DNA from: Haloplasma contractile
GTDB lineage: Bacteria > Bacillota_I > Bacilli_A > Haloplasmatales > Haloplasmataceae
Direction of reading: 5' to 3'
DNA: 51,879 nucleotides
Assembly: GCA_016841945.1 (NCBI GenBank)
Contig: JAENYC010000027.1
Location: 1-51,879, forward strand
In this document: piece by piece, positions 35,185 through 47,700 of the stretch
How positions within the stretch are numbered: position 1 is the stretch's first letter
How the letters are laid out: every line of letters begins with the position of its first letter
The notes under the pieces: model-generated
Databases searched by the model: none
Told to the model about the DNA's origin: nothing
Seen by the model: the letters and a program-made list of their open reading frames with translations, nothing else
Program-made: the position numbers and the translations under genes

Positions 35185-36597
35185 ATGAAAAATTCCTATG
35201 TGAAAAAATTAGTGGTCTTGTTCATTTCAATCTTCATTGTTGGGATGTTATTGATATTGTCATTAATTGGTAAAGAAAGCATTGTGGACCGTTCAATTGT
35301 GATTGGACTAAGTGAGCAAATTTTTGTCCTAATGGCATCTTTAATTGTGTTTGTGGCACTTTTATCAATTACAATAAACATGTATAAGCAACATAAGAAA
35401 TTGATTTCTTTAGATGCTCCCACAATCCCAGTAGAGGATTTAAATGTTTCACATTCAATAGATTTTGTAGAAACGAAACAGACTGAATCATATTTTGAAA
35501 ACGAAGAGTCTACAGACGAGTCTCGATTTTTCATGTTACGTCAAATAGACAAAGAAGCAAAATTGTCTAACTATCATGCGTACGACAATGATATTACATT
35601 TGAAGAACTGTGTAATGAATTCCGCTACTTTGCAGCGGGAACATTAGGATTATATTACGATATCAAAGACATTAGGCGTTTTGTTGGAGGTCTTACAGTA
35701 AGTCGTATTATGATCCTACAAGGGATGTCAGGTACCGGAAAAACATCACTAGCGTATGCATTTGGAGAGTACCTAAACAATTCATCGGTTGTGATACCAA
35801 TCCAACCAATGTGGAAAGAACGAACCGATTTGATTGGATATTATAATGAATTCACCAAAAAGTTCAATGAGACTACACTTCTACAAAAACTCTATGAAGC
35901 AAGTCACGATGAACAAATGTATATTACAATATTAGACGAAATGAACATCGCTCGTGTGGAATACTATTTCGCTGAGTTTCTATCACTACTAGAAATCCCA
36001 GACCACACCAAACGATACCTAGACGTTATCTCAGATGTGTGGGATACCGATCCAGAGTTACTACACGGTGGAAAACTAATCCTACCAAACAACATGTGGT
36101 TTATTGGAACGGCAAACAACGATGATTCTACCTTTGCGATATCAGACAAAGTATACGATAGAGCGATGGTCATGAACCTCGATAAAAAAGCACAATCATT
36201 TCTCGCAAAACCAATCAGTGGGCGAAAAGTAACGGCTGCTAAGTTTGAAGAATTAATCGCAAGATCGAGAAAAAAATACGCGCTCTCAAATCGTAACTTA
36301 AGAAGATTAAAAGAACTAGACAAATACATGATCAAACAATTCCATATCTCATTTGGTAACCGTATCATGGGACAGATTATCAATTATACTCCAGTCATTG
36401 TAGCTTGTGGTGGAACCGAGTTACAAGCACTAGATGATATTATGTCAAAGAAAGTACTACGAAAACTAGAAACCAAAAACATGGTGTACGTAAAAAGTGA
36501 AGCACCGGGATTAATCGCATACATTGAAGAGTTATTTGGCGAAGGCGAAATGGAACAATGTATCGAATATATCAGAAACATTGAAATTAACGCTTAA
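35185..36597 (+). CDS. Membrane-anchored McrB-like AAA+ ATPase B, cluster gene 4
   Basis: 470 aa. Two membrane segments (about 9-28 and 45-65) replace the single one of ATPase A, followed by a different linker. From NEESTDESRF (about 107) onward the two proteins are nearly identical: Walker A 179-187, Walker B Asp250-Glu251, sensor 1 Asn310/311. Because even synonymous sites agree, the AAA modules were copied or gene-converted very recently while the membrane anchors stayed distinct. The two proteins could form mixed rings with different membrane topologies. The gene starts 79 bases after the DUF2357-like gene and ends 20 before the first giant surface protein. Confidence 0.85.
   Translation: MKNSYVKKLVVLFISIFIVGMLLILSLIGKESIVDRSIVIGLSEQIFVLMASLIVFVALLSITINMYKQHKKLISLDAPTIPVEDLNVSHSIDFVETKQTESYFENEESTDESRFFMLRQIDKEAKLSNYHAYDNDITFEELCNEFRYFAAGTLGLYYDIKDIRRFVGGLTVSRIMILQGMSGTGKTSLAYAFGEYLNNSSVVIPIQPMWKERTDLIGYYNEFTKKFNETTLLQKLYEASHDEQMYITILDEMNIARVEYYFAEFLSLLEIPDHTKRYLDVISDVWDTDPELLHGGKLILPNNMWFIGTANNDDSTFAISDKVYDRAMVMNLDKKAQSFLAKPISGRKVTAAKFEELIARSRKKYALSNRNLRRLKELDKYMIKQFHISFGNRIMGQIINYTPVIVACGGTELQALDDIMSKKVLRKLETKNMVYVKSEAPGLIAYIEELFGEGEMEQCIEYIRNIEINA
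35506..36597 (+). repeat. 1.09-kb direct repeat, copy 2 (AAA module)
   Basis: Second copy of the AAA-module DNA at 32242-33333. Confidence 0.9.
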
Positions 36598-36617
36598 ATG
36601 TAAAAGGATGTGATGAT

Positions 36618-39600
36618 ATGAACAATAAGGGATTGATTATCAGTAGTGGTATAGCTGTTGTTACCATTCTTTTTGTTGTCGCATATTCACTGTTCAATGT
36701 GTTCGGAGTAACCCAATCAAGAGTCGTTCGAAACGAGCTCACCATTGTAACAGGAAGTTCAGAAAAACTGTATGATGGTACCCCACTGTCGAATGACGAA
36801 TGGTACATTGAAAGTGGAAGTTTGTATGAAGGTGATACGCTTGAAACCATTATGGGAACCTCAATCACAAACCCTTCATCTGTCGACAACGAAATCGGTG
36901 TAACAATTTTAGACAGCGAAGGGAAAAACGTGACCATCAACTATAAAATACACTATAAGTTAGGAACGTTAACGGTTCGTCCAATCGAACTTACTATACG
37001 AACCGAAGGTAGTAGCAAATACTTTGATGGTAGTCCTTTAACACATCAAGTCTGGAGAATGCAATTTGGAGAGTTGTTTGATGGACACCGACTTGAGTAT
37101 GAAATGAACTCGAAAATTACTGCTCCAGGTACGACAGACAACGAAATAGATATTACAATACTTGACAAAAATGATGAAGTTGTAAATCATATTTATGATA
37201 TTACATATCATTTAGGAAGTTTAACGGTATATGGAAGAGATATCACCATTTCTACAGAGACCTATGAAAAAGGATATGACGGAACACCTCTTTTAGGAGG
37301 ACCTGTCATACAAACTGGAGAAATAGCTTTCTCGAATACGATTGTCTTTGGACCAGAACCAAAACTCACTAATCCTGGAACCGTGTCAAACGAAAGAAGT
37401 GTTATCATTTATGATTCAGAGGGAAATGATATTACTGAGTACTATAATATAACCTACGATTTTGGAACGTTAACGGTTCATCCTATTGAATTGATTATTA
37501 GATCCGATAGCGCAACCAAAGTTTATGACGGAACACCTTTGTCAAATGATCAGTGGGATTTGGTACATGGACAAGTCTTAGATGGACATGAATTGGTAGT
37601 AGATGTAAACAACGAAATCACTGAAGTGGGAATCATTGACAATACCATTTTTGCGACTATCCTTGATGAAAGAGGTACCGATGTTAGTTATATTTACAAC
37701 ATCGAGTACATCACTGGTACATTAGAAGTAGTTGGTAGAGATTTAATTATCTCAACTGTTAGTGATAGTAAGTTTTTTGATGGAACTCCTTTAACATCCG
37801 ATGGATATACCATTGAAATGGGACAATTAGCTGATAATCATCGTATCGAATATCACATGGCATCTTCTATCACCAACCCTGGTGAGATAGATAATGAGAT
37901 TACATTAATGATAATAAATGAAAACGATGAAATTGTGACAAATGATTACAACATCGAGTATATGTTAGGTACTTTAACAGTACTTACGAAAGAAATTACA
38001 ATTTCTACAGAAACACTAGACAAACGATATGACGGTACCCCCCTTTTAGGTGGAACCGGAACATTAATATTTGGAGAATTAACCGAAGGCCATACAATTG
38101 TGTATGGACCAGGAAACAGCATTGTTAACCCTGGAATCAAATTAAATGAAATTGAGGCAATCATATACGATTCAGATGGAACCGACGTAACTATGGGGTA
38201 TGACATCACGTATGAATATGGTACCTTAACCATACATGCGATTTCTTTAATTATTAAATCACCAGATGATAGTAAAACATACGATGGAACGCCTTTATCA
38301 AACAATACTTGGGAGTTAATCAACGGAACGTTATTAGAAGGTCATGAGCTAATTGTTGATGTAGACAATTCTATCACTGACGTTGGTTCCATAAAAAATG
38401 TAATGAACCCTTACGTAATTGATGAAACTGGAAATGACTTAAGTGACATGTATGATATTGAACAACTTACAGGAACATTAACCGTACATGGCATTGAAAT
38501 AACCATTACCACAGAAACATTAGAAAAAGGATACGATGGTACCCCTCTTTTAGGTGGCTCTGGAACACTACAATATGGTTCATTGCTAGATGGGCATTAT
38601 ATCGAATACGGACCAGAACAAAGTATTACCAATCCTGGTTCTATTACCAATACCGTAGATGTTAGAGTATTTGACAGTGAAGGAACAGATGTTACCCAAG
38701 GTTATGAAATAACATATGAATATGGTACGCTAACCATTACTCCTGTTTCTATCGTTGTCAAATCACCAGATGATACCAAAATATATGATGGAACGCCATT
38801 ATCAAATAACACATGGGAATTTTTTAGTGGAACATTATTAGACAACCATACTTTAGTAGTTGAAGTGGACAATGAAATCACCAATTCAGGTAGCGTTCCA
38901 AATACCATGGATGCTTATGTTATCGATGAATTAGGTAACAATGTTAGTGATATATATGATATCGAACATATTACAGGTAGACTAACTGTAACAAAAAGAG
39001 ATATAACAATTCAAACAGATGATTACGATAAACCATATGATGGAACACCGTTATTGGGTGGAACTGGAACGATTGTTGGAGGAACACTTGTTGAGAATCA
39101 TACAGTATCATATGGACCAGAACAAAGTATCACGTATCCAGATACTATTGAGAATGAAATCGGTGTTACGTTTTACGATGGAGATGGGAATGATGTTACA
39201 ACAAACTACAATATCATTGATGATTTTGGAACATTAACCATCCATCCAATTACACTGATTTTAACTTCAGATGATGACAGTAAAACCTATGATGGAACAC
39301 CATTAACCAACAATAACTGGGATTTATTAAGTGGTACATTATTGCCAGGTCATACTTTAGTAGTAGATGTAAGCAATCAAATCACGAACCCAGGAACCAT
39401 AGAAAACACAATCGTTGCCTACGTTGTGGATGAATCGGACCATGACGTAAGTGATAGTTATGATCTTGAGTACGTGCCTGGAGATTTAACCATTGATCCA
39501 ATCAATATAACAATTTCAACAGCAACCTCAGAAAAAGCATACGACGGGACACCTCTATTAGGAGGAAATGGAACATTGACAGCAGGTTCGTTAGTCCCTA

Positions 39601-41648
39601 CACATAGCATTTCATATGGACCAGAACAAAGTATTACCAATCCAGGTGTTGTGGAAAACTCAATTGATATCACCATATTTGATGGAAGCGGAAATGATGT
39701 GACAATTGGGTACAATATTACCGAGAATTTTGGAACCTTAACAATAGATGAAATTACGATAATTTTGAAATCACCTGATGCAACCAAGATATACGATGGT
39801 ACGCCATTATCAGCGAATACTTATGAAGTATTAAGTGGATCTGTTTTAGCAGGACATACATTATATGTTGATGTAGACAATGAAATCACCGATGTGGGTT
39901 CAATCGATAATACAATGTTTGCCTACGTTCTTGATGGTTCTGGAAATAGTGTAACGCATTACTATAGTTTCTTATACAATGTGGGGACATTAACCGTATT
40001 ATCAAGTGCTTATTCATCAAATGAAATAGCAACAGAAAGTTTTGATATACCAGAACAAGATGTCTTTAGAGTGTATGCTGGTGTATCAGGACTAGTATAT
40101 TTTAAAGATAGATCACATGGTGATTATAATTACACAGGTTGGACACCTGGTGTCGTGCAAAACACCAATATCACCAACAATCCACTCAGTTTCCCGTCTA
40201 CCGCTTTAGCGGAAACGGGACGAACATCTACACAGATTAGTGTGGAGTATTTAAGAGATCAAGTTCCATATTTAAGCCCATATTATACTGTAGATACAAT
40301 TAGTGGATTAAATGATATTCATATCACAGGAGATACTTCAATTACGAACAATATCAATATAATTATGTACAATTATGATGAAGCAGATGGTATTACCATT
40401 CAAGATGAGCTACTATCTAGTGAAGAACAAACTTACCGTAATTATGTATATGCAAACTATTTAGATATTCCAGCAGACACATTATCAGAAATGCTTCTTA
40501 TAGCGCAAGCAAACGGCTTATCAGCTGAAAGCCCAACAATTATAGCGGATGTACAAAATTATATCAAAAATGCAGCAACCTATAATCTTGATTTTGCTCC
40601 AATACCAGAAGGAGAAGACGTTGCTGTTTACTTCTTAAACGTATCAAAAGAGGGAATATGTCAACACTATGCAACTGCAGCTACTTTAATGTACCGTTCC
40701 CTTGGAGTTCCCGCGAGATACGTCACAGGATTCGTTGGAAATCTAGACGCTAATCAGTGGACAACTGTTGATTCGAAACAAGCCCATGCATGGGTTGAAG
40801 TATACATTGATGGTTTAGGTTGGGTACCTGTTGAAGTAACAGGATCAGGTTCTGCATCAGAACCAATCGAACCAATCGAAATCACAGTAATCCCGAATAC
40901 TGTTAGAGAATTATACGAAGAAGGAAAAACAATTACAGCTTCTTCATTAACCATTTTAGGATATACTGATTTCTTCAATGATGGGTATACCTATCAAGCA
41001 ACATACGGAGGATCATTGTCAACAATTGGTACAGCAAGTAGTACCGTCTCTTCTATGACAATTTACGATTCAGAAGGGAAAGATGTTACCAACCAATTTG
41101 CCATTACATTCATGGAAGGTGTCCTTCAACTATACGGTTACGAAATAGAACTTGTAACAAGCAACGACACCAAAATATATGATGGTACACCTTTAACCAA
41201 TACGACTTACTTAATTAATGGTAGTTTGGCAACAGGTCACCACGTTGAATCGGTAATCTTTACAGGTTCACAAACCAATTTAGGTGTATCAAAAAATACC
41301 GCTACGGTCATTATTCATGATGAAAATGGTAACAATGTTACATCACTATATAGCGTAGATTATACATATGGTGATTTAACCGTAACTCCAAGATCCATCA
41401 CAATAGAATCAGCTGATGCTACAAAAGTATTTGATGGAACACCATTAACCAGCGACTCTTATTTAGTTACTTCAGGATCATTGGCTTCTACAGATACCAT
41501 TGAAATCGATATTACTGGTAGCCAAACAATGATTGGAAAGAGTATGAACACTATCAGTTCGATTACAATATTAAATAATGGTAACAATGTAACAAGTAAC
41601 TACATTATTGTCACTGTTGAAGGAGAACTAATCGTTACGCCATATTAA
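36618..41648 (+). CDS. Giant surface protein with MBG/YDG-type repeats and transglutaminase-like domain (1676 aa), cluster gene 5
   Basis: One N-terminal membrane segment (about residues 6-28, signal-anchor type) holds a long extracellular chain. Thirteen repeats of about 84-86 residues follow, each with a K-x-Y-D-G-T-P-L core and an LGTLTV-type end. From repeat 6 to 13 two kinds alternate strictly: YDGTPLLGG and YDGTPLSNN/TNN. A transglutaminase-like domain comes next (about 1130-1412), with Cys1348 in GICQHYA and His1390 in AHAWVEVY. The third position, usually Asp, is Glu1406 in WVPVEVT. Three more repeats end the protein, with no sorting signal or C-terminal anchor. Such domains form or cut amide bonds, and I infer cross-linking of surface fibres or attachment to outside proteins. 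The ATG at 36618 follows AAAAGGATG. Confidence 0.85.
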   Translation: MNNKGLIISSGIAVVTILFVVAYSLFNVFGVTQSRVVRNELTIVTGSSEKLYDGTPLSNDEWYIESGSLYEGDTLETIMGTSITNPSSVDNEIGVTILDSEGKNVTINYKIHYKLGTLTVRPIELTIRTEGSSKYFDGSPLTHQVWRMQFGELFDGHRLEYEMNSKITAPGTTDNEIDITILDKNDEVVNHIYDITYHLGSLTVYGRDITISTETYEKGYDGTPLLGGPVIQTGEIAFSNTIVFGPEPKLTNPGTVSNERSVIIYDSEGNDITEYYNITYDFGTLTVHPIELIIRSDSATKVYDGTPLSNDQWDLVHGQVLDGHELVVDVNNEITEVGIIDNTIFATILDERGTDVSYIYNIEYITGTLEVVGRDLIISTVSDSKFFDGTPLTSDGYTIEMGQLADNHRIEYHMASSITNPGEIDNEITLMIINENDEIVTNDYNIEYMLGTLTVLTKEITISTETLDKRYDGTPLLGGTGTLIFGELTEGHTIVYGPGNSIVNPGIKLNEIEAIIYDSDGTDVTMGYDITYEYGTLTIHAISLIIKSPDDSKTYDGTPLSNNTWELINGTLLEGHELIVDVDNSITDVGSIKNVMNPYVIDETGNDLSDMYDIEQLTGTLTVHGIEITITTETLEKGYDGTPLLGGSGTLQYGSLLDGHYIEYGPEQSITNPGSITNTVDVRVFDSEGTDVTQGYEITYEYGTLTITPVSIVVKSPDDTKIYDGTPLSNNTWEFFSGTLLDNHTLVVEVDNEITNSGSVPNTMDAYVIDELGNNVSDIYDIEHITGRLTVTKRDITIQTDDYDKPYDGTPLLGGTGTIVGGTLVENHTVSYGPEQSITYPDTIENEIGVTFYDGDGNDVTTNYNIIDDFGTLTIHPITLILTSDDDSKTYDGTPLTNNNWDLLSGTLLPGHTLVVDVSNQITNPGTIENTIVAYVVDESDHDVSDSYDLEYVPGDLTIDPINITISTATSEKAYDGTPLLGGNGTLTAGSLVPTHSISYGPEQSITNPGVVENSIDITIFDGSGNDVTIGYNITENFGTLTIDEITIILKSPDATKIYDGTPLSANTYEVLSGSVLAGHTLYVDVDNEITDVGSIDNTMFAYVLDGSGNSVTHYYSFLYNVGTLTVLSSAYSSNEIATESFDIPEQDVFRVYAGVSGLVYFKDRSHGDYNYTGWTPGVVQNTNITNNPLSFPSTALAETGRTSTQISVEYLRDQVPYLSPYYTVDTISGLNDIHITGDTSITNNINIIMYNYDEADGITIQDELLSSEEQTYRNYVYANYLDIPADTLSEMLLIAQANGLSAESPTIIADVQNYIKNAATYNLDFAPIPEGEDVAVYFLNVSKEGICQHYATAATLMYRSLGVPARYVTGFVGNLDANQWTTVDSKQAHAWVEVYIDGLGWVPVEVTGSGSASEPIEPIEITVIPNTVRELYEEGKTITASSLTILGYTDFFNDGYTYQATYGGSLSTIGTASSTVSSMTIYDSEGKDVTNQFAITFMEGVLQLYGYEIELVTSNDTKIYDGTPLTNTTYLINGSLATGHHVESVIFTGSQTNLGVSKNTATVIIHDENGNNVTSLYSVDYTYGDLTVTPRSITIESADATKVFDGTPLTSDSYLVTSGSLASTDTIEIDITGSQTMIGKSMNTISSITILNNGNNVTSNYIIVTVEGELIVTPY

Positions 41649-41667
41649 TAAACAAAAATAGACGATA

Positions 41668-41704
41668 AAGGGGGGAGCAATCCATACGGGATTGTGAGTT
41701 CTTA
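41668..41704 (+). promoter_or_regulatory. Ribosome binding site separated from the start by a hairpin
   Basis: AAGGGGGGAG (41668-41677) is the only good site before ATG 41704, but 26 bases separate them. A 6-bp stem CAATCC/GGATTG (41678-41694, loop ATACG) fills the gap and would bring the two closer when folded. No other in-frame start fits: the TTG at 41692 is followed by TGA. Confidence 0.5.
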
Positions 41705-44700
41705 TGTTATATGAAAGATACGAACGAAGAGTTAGAAGAAACGTTTTAATCCTAAGAAAGATATACAAGTATCGATTCTTATTAATAACACTAGCATCGA
41801 TTGTTTTCCTTTCTTTGTCTGGATTTGCAGTTACAAAAGGGATGATATACGAGGTATCTGTCCCTAGTTCATATGTTTACAGCGAGGATGTAAATTTTTC
41901 ATCAAAAGCGATGTTTTCACCGGTAACATATCGTTACCGTCAAGTTGGAGAAACAACATGGGTTAACGAAAAGCCTACGACTGTTGGAGAATACGAAGTT
42001 GAAATAAAAACAAAACAGTTACTTGGTGGAGAAAACACCAAAGTTGTTGGCTTTACAATTGAACCCAAAAATGTAACGCTAGACATCCAATCATCCAGTG
42101 TTGTTTTTGGTGAGAATCCGATTATTGAAGCCGAACTATCTGAAGGAGATTACATTGATGATGTGCAGTTTTCTTATGAGAATTTATCTCAGACAGAAAG
42201 TGTTGCAAAGGTAGAATCGATTACAATAAAAGATAGTCTTGGAAATGACGTAACAGAATCGTATGACTTTAAGAACACTTCATTTACGATTCAATATATA
42301 CCAAGACCAATTACTGTTTCATTACTCGATATAACCGATATCTACAAAGGTGTTGTGCTAACTTCAAATGATTTTGAAATCACAGAAGGATCTCTCGTAG
42401 AAGGAAATATTATTGAAATCACATCTAACGGTAGCCAACTTGAAGTTGGTAGTAGTTTAAATACCATCTTAACCGCTACTATATTGGATAACGGTGTTGA
42501 TGTAACATCAAATTATGATATTACCTTTGAAGATGGTTCATTAGAGGTTACCACTAGACCTATTACCATTCAAACAAGTAGCGATACAACAACATACGAT
42601 GGAACACCTTTTTCGAATCTTAATTTCGAAATCATTGAAGGATCCATCGTTGCCACTCATCGTATTAATGTAATTAGTAACACAAGTATTACAAATGTAG
42701 GTACAACTGATAATATCTTATCAGTAGAAATCCTTGACGAAAGCGGACAAAATGTTACAAGTAACTATGACATTACCTATGTATATGGCGAATTAGAAGT
42801 CACCATAAGACAAATTACAATTGAATCAACAAGTGATACTAAAGTTTACGATGGTACTCCGTTATTCAACTCAGACTATACAATTACGGAAGGCTCTTTA
42901 GGAGATGGACACACAATAAAGGTAACTAGCAATGTTGATATAACTACTGTAGGTACACTTGATAACGAATTAACTGTACAAATCCTTGATTCAAATGATA
43001 ATGATGTTTCAAGTAATTATGAACTGACCTATGTATATGGACAACTAGATGTAATCAAAAGACCAATCACCATCCAAACGAATAGTGAAACCAAAGTATA
43101 TGATGGTGACTTATTATCTAATAAAAATTATGTTGTTTCAGAAGGTACGTTAGTAACAGGTGATGTTGTCAATATAACAGATTACACAGACATCACAAAT
43201 GTCGGTGAAGTTAATAATGTTTTAATTGCCGAAATCCTTGATTCTAATTCAAGTAGTGTTACAGATAATTATGACATAACGTATGAATATGGATCGTTAG
43301 AAGTAACCGAAAGACCAATTACAATTCAAACAGATTCCGATAGCAAAATATATGATGGAACAGCCTTATTCAACGAAAATTATACCATCACATTAGGAAC
43401 ATTGGTTACAGGAGATACGATTAATGTCACAGACAATACAGACATCACAAATGTCGGCATTGTGGATAATGTATTAAATTTTAAGATTTTAGATTCTGAC
43501 CTGATTGATGTAACAAGTAACTATAATATTACATATGAGCATGGTTCACTGGAGATAACGGTAAGACAAATTATAATCAAACCAGAAGATGCGAGCAAAG
43601 TATATGATGGAACGGAACTTACTTCAGATGTTACTGAGATAATTTCTGGTGCTTTAGTGAATGGACATACGATAACGATAACCACATCAGGAAACCAAAC
43701 GAATGTCGGAACAAGTACGAATTCTATTTTAACGGTCATCATTGATGATGGAGGAACTGACGTAACCTCAAACTATAATATTATATATGAGGATGGTTCA
43801 CTGGAGGTAACAGCAAGACCAATTACAATCAAACCTGAAGATGTCACCAAAGTATATGATGGAACAGAACTAACCTCAGATGTTACAGAGGTAACTTCTG
43901 GTACTTTAGTGAATGGACATACGATAACGATAACCACATCAGGAAGCCAAACGAATGTCGGAACAAGTACGAATTCTATTTTAACAGTAACCATCGATGA
44001 TGGAGGAACTGACGTAACTTCAAACTATGATATTACTTTCATAGATGGATCGTTAGAGGTAACACCGCGACCAATCTCTGTTCAAACAAATTCTGATACC
44101 AAAGTATATGATGGAACAGCCTTATTCAATGAAAATTATACCATCACATTAGGAACATTGGTTACAGGAGATAACATAAATGTTATAGACAATACAGACA
44201 TCACAAATGTCGGTGTAGTTGATAATGTATTAACTCTCGAGATTTTAGATTCTTTACTTAACGATGTAACCTCAAACTACAACATTACTTTTGATAATGG
44301 AACATTAGAAGTGACACCGCGACCAATCTCTGTTCAAACAAATTCTGATACCAAAGTATATGATGGAACAGCCTTATTCAATGAAAATTATACCATCACA
44401 TTAGGAACATTGGTTACAGGAGATAACATAAATGTTATAGACAATACAGACATCACAAATGTCGGTGTAGTTGATAATGTATTAACTATTGAAATTTTAG
44501 ATTCTGAGCTGATTGATGTAACAAGTAACTATAATATTACATATGAGCATGGTTCACTGGAGATAACGGTAAGACAAATTATAATCAAACCAGAAGATGC
44601 GAGCAAAGTATATGATGGAACGGAACTTACTTCAGATGTTACTGAGATAATTTCTGGTGCTTTAGTGAATGGACATACGATAACGATAACCACATCAGGA

Positions 44701-47700
44701 AACCAAACGAATGTCGGAACAAGTACGAACTCTATTTTAACAGTAACCATCAACGATGGAGGAACTGACGTAACCTCAAACTATGATATTACATATGTAG
44801 ATGGTTCATTAGAGGTAACAGCAAGACCAATTACAATCAAACCAGAAGATGCCACCAAAGTATATGATGGAACAGAACTAACCTCAGATGTTACTGAGAT
44901 AACTTCTGGTGCTTTAGTGAATGGACATACGATAGATATTACTACTTCAGGAAGTCAGCTAAATGTCGGAACAAGTACGAATTCCATCTTAACAGTAACG
45001 ATTAACGATGGAGGAACTGATGTAACCTCAAACTATGATATTACATATGTAGATGGTTCATTAGAGGTAACAGCAAGACCAATTACAATTAAACCAGAAG
45101 ATGCGACCAAAGTGTATGATGGAACTGAACTTACTTCAGATATCGCAGAGGTAACTTCTGGTGCTTTAGTGAATGGACATACGATAACGATAACCACATC
45201 AGGAAACCAAACGAATGTTGGAACAAGCACGAATTCCATCTTAACAGTAACGATTAATGATGGAGGAACTGACGTAACCTCAAACTATGATATTACATAT
45301 GTAGATGGTTCGCTGGAGGTAACACCAAGACCAATTACAATCAAACCAGAAGATGCGACTAAAGTATATGATGGAACAGAACTAACCTCAGATGTTACAG
45401 AGGTAACTTCCGGTACTTTAGTGAATGGACATACGATAACGATAACCACATCAGGAAGCCAAACGAATGTCGGAACAAGTACGAATTCTATTTTAACAGT
45501 AACCATCGATGATGGAGGAACTGACGTAACTTCAAACTATGATATTACTTTCATAGATGGATCGTTAGAGGTAACACCGCGACCAATCTCTGTTCAAACA
45601 AATTCTGAAACCAAAGTATATGATGGAACAGCCTTATTCAACGAAAATTACATCATCACATTAGGGACATTGGTTACAGGAGATACGATTGATGTCACAG
45701 ACAATACAGACATCACAAATGTCGGTGTAGTTGATAATGTATTAACTCTCGAGATTTTAGATTCTTTACTTAACGATGTAACCTCAAACTACAACATTAC
45801 ATTTGTTAATGGAACATTAGAAGTAACACCGCGATCAATCTCTGTTCAAACAAATTCTGAAACCAAAGTATATGATGGAACAGCCTTATTCAACGAAAAT
45901 TACATCATCACATTAGGGACATTGGTTACAGGAGATACGATTGATGTCACAGACAATACAGACATCACAAATGTCGGTGTAGTTGATAATGTATTAACTC
46001 TTGAGATTTTAAATTCTGAACTGATTGATGTCACAAGAAACTATAATATTACATTTGATTATGGAACATTAGAAGTAACACCAAGACCAATTTCTATTCA
46101 AACAAATTCTGATAGCAAAGTATATGATGGAACGGCTTTATTCAACGAAAATTATACCATCACATCAGGAACATTGGTTGGTGGAGATACGATTAATGTC
46201 ATAGACAATACAGACATAATAAATGTCGGTGTTGTTGATAATGTATTAACTCTCGAGATTTTAGATTCTGAACTGATTGATGTCACAAGTAACTATAATA
46301 TTACATATGAGAATGGTTCACTGGAGGTAACGGTAAGACCAATTACAATCAAACCAGAAGATGCGACCAAAGTATATGATGGAACGGAACTTATTTCAGA
46401 TGTCGCAGAGGTAATTTCTGGTGCTTTAGTGAATGGACATACGATAGATATTACTACTTCAGGAAGTCAGCTAAATGTCGGAACAAGTACAAACAACATT
46501 CTTACAGCAATAGTCTTTGATGGAACAAATGACGTAACGTCAAACTATGATATTACATATGAGGATGGTTCATTGGAAGTAACTCCAAGACCAATCACCA
46601 TTCAAACAGATAATGATTCAAAAATTTACGATGGAACACCTTTATCAAACGCAAATTACACTATCACTTCTGGGACATTGGTTGCTGGAGATGTGATCAA
46701 TGTTGTTACGAAAACAGAACTAACCATCGTAGATGTTGTAGACAATGTATTATCAGTAGAAATCGAAACAGCAACAGCTACTGATGTAACTAGTAATTAT
46801 GTAATAACCTACGAATATGGATTCTTAGAAGTAACGCCTAGAACAATTGTTATTTCAACTCCAGGAGCCACCAAAGTATACGATGGAACACCATTAACAA
46901 ATGATAACTGGGAGTTAACTGAAGGTAGTCTCGTACTTGATCATGAGTTGACTGTAACCGTAACGGGTACGATTACTGAAGTTGGCCTAACAAGAAATGA
47001 CTTCACTTATGAAATAAAAGATGCTAGTTCAAATGACGTTTCTTTATACTATATCGTTAAAGAAAACACTGGTATTTTAGAAGTAGAAAGAGAAAAAACA
47101 CTTCTTGTAATACAATCAAATAGTGATTCGAAATTGTATGATGGAACACCACTAACAAATAGCGAATGGATATTGTTTGAAGGGGAATTATTGCCAAATC
47201 ATACTTTAGATGTTGTCCTAACAGGTACCATTACTAATGTAGGTACCACTGACAATACATTTACCTATGTTGTCTTGGACGAAAATGATGTTGATGTTAC
47301 AACAGAATTCTATGATGTCCAAGTATCGTATGGTGAATTAACGATTCTAGAAAACAATGACAATGGAGCAAACAACGAAGACTCAACTAACATTAGTAAC
47401 GAGGGAAGTCTTGATGATGGTCCACCTCAAACAGTCTTAGAAATATACTCTGAAATAGACGATATCATATATTTAAGAGACAAATCATATGGTGATTACA
47501 ACAAACAAGGATGGAATGTACCAATAGTATACGTATCACCATATAACGTAACACCATTATTGTTCCCATCAATCGCAATTAACAGTACGTTAAATACCTA
47601 TGAACTTCAAGTTAGAGCGCTTCAAACAGGATTATCTTATTACTTGCCATATTATTCATCAAATGGATTCTACAACAATTATAACGATGTATATGTGAAT

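Noticed and set aside
31963-36597. McrBC-type restriction system
   Set aside because: The ATPases are McrB-like, but no McrC nuclease or N-terminal methyl-DNA-binding domain is present, and the N-termini are membrane anchors.
36587-36940. Minus-strand frames antisense to the MBG repeats (also 37946-38323, 39458-39787, 43521-45506)
   Set aside because: They recur only because the sense repeats recur, and all lack start signals.
43312-46610. Regularly spaced repeats suggesting a CRISPR-like array
   Set aside because: The period is 252 bp, in frame, and every unit translates into the same beta-repeat. No spacers or cas genes are present.
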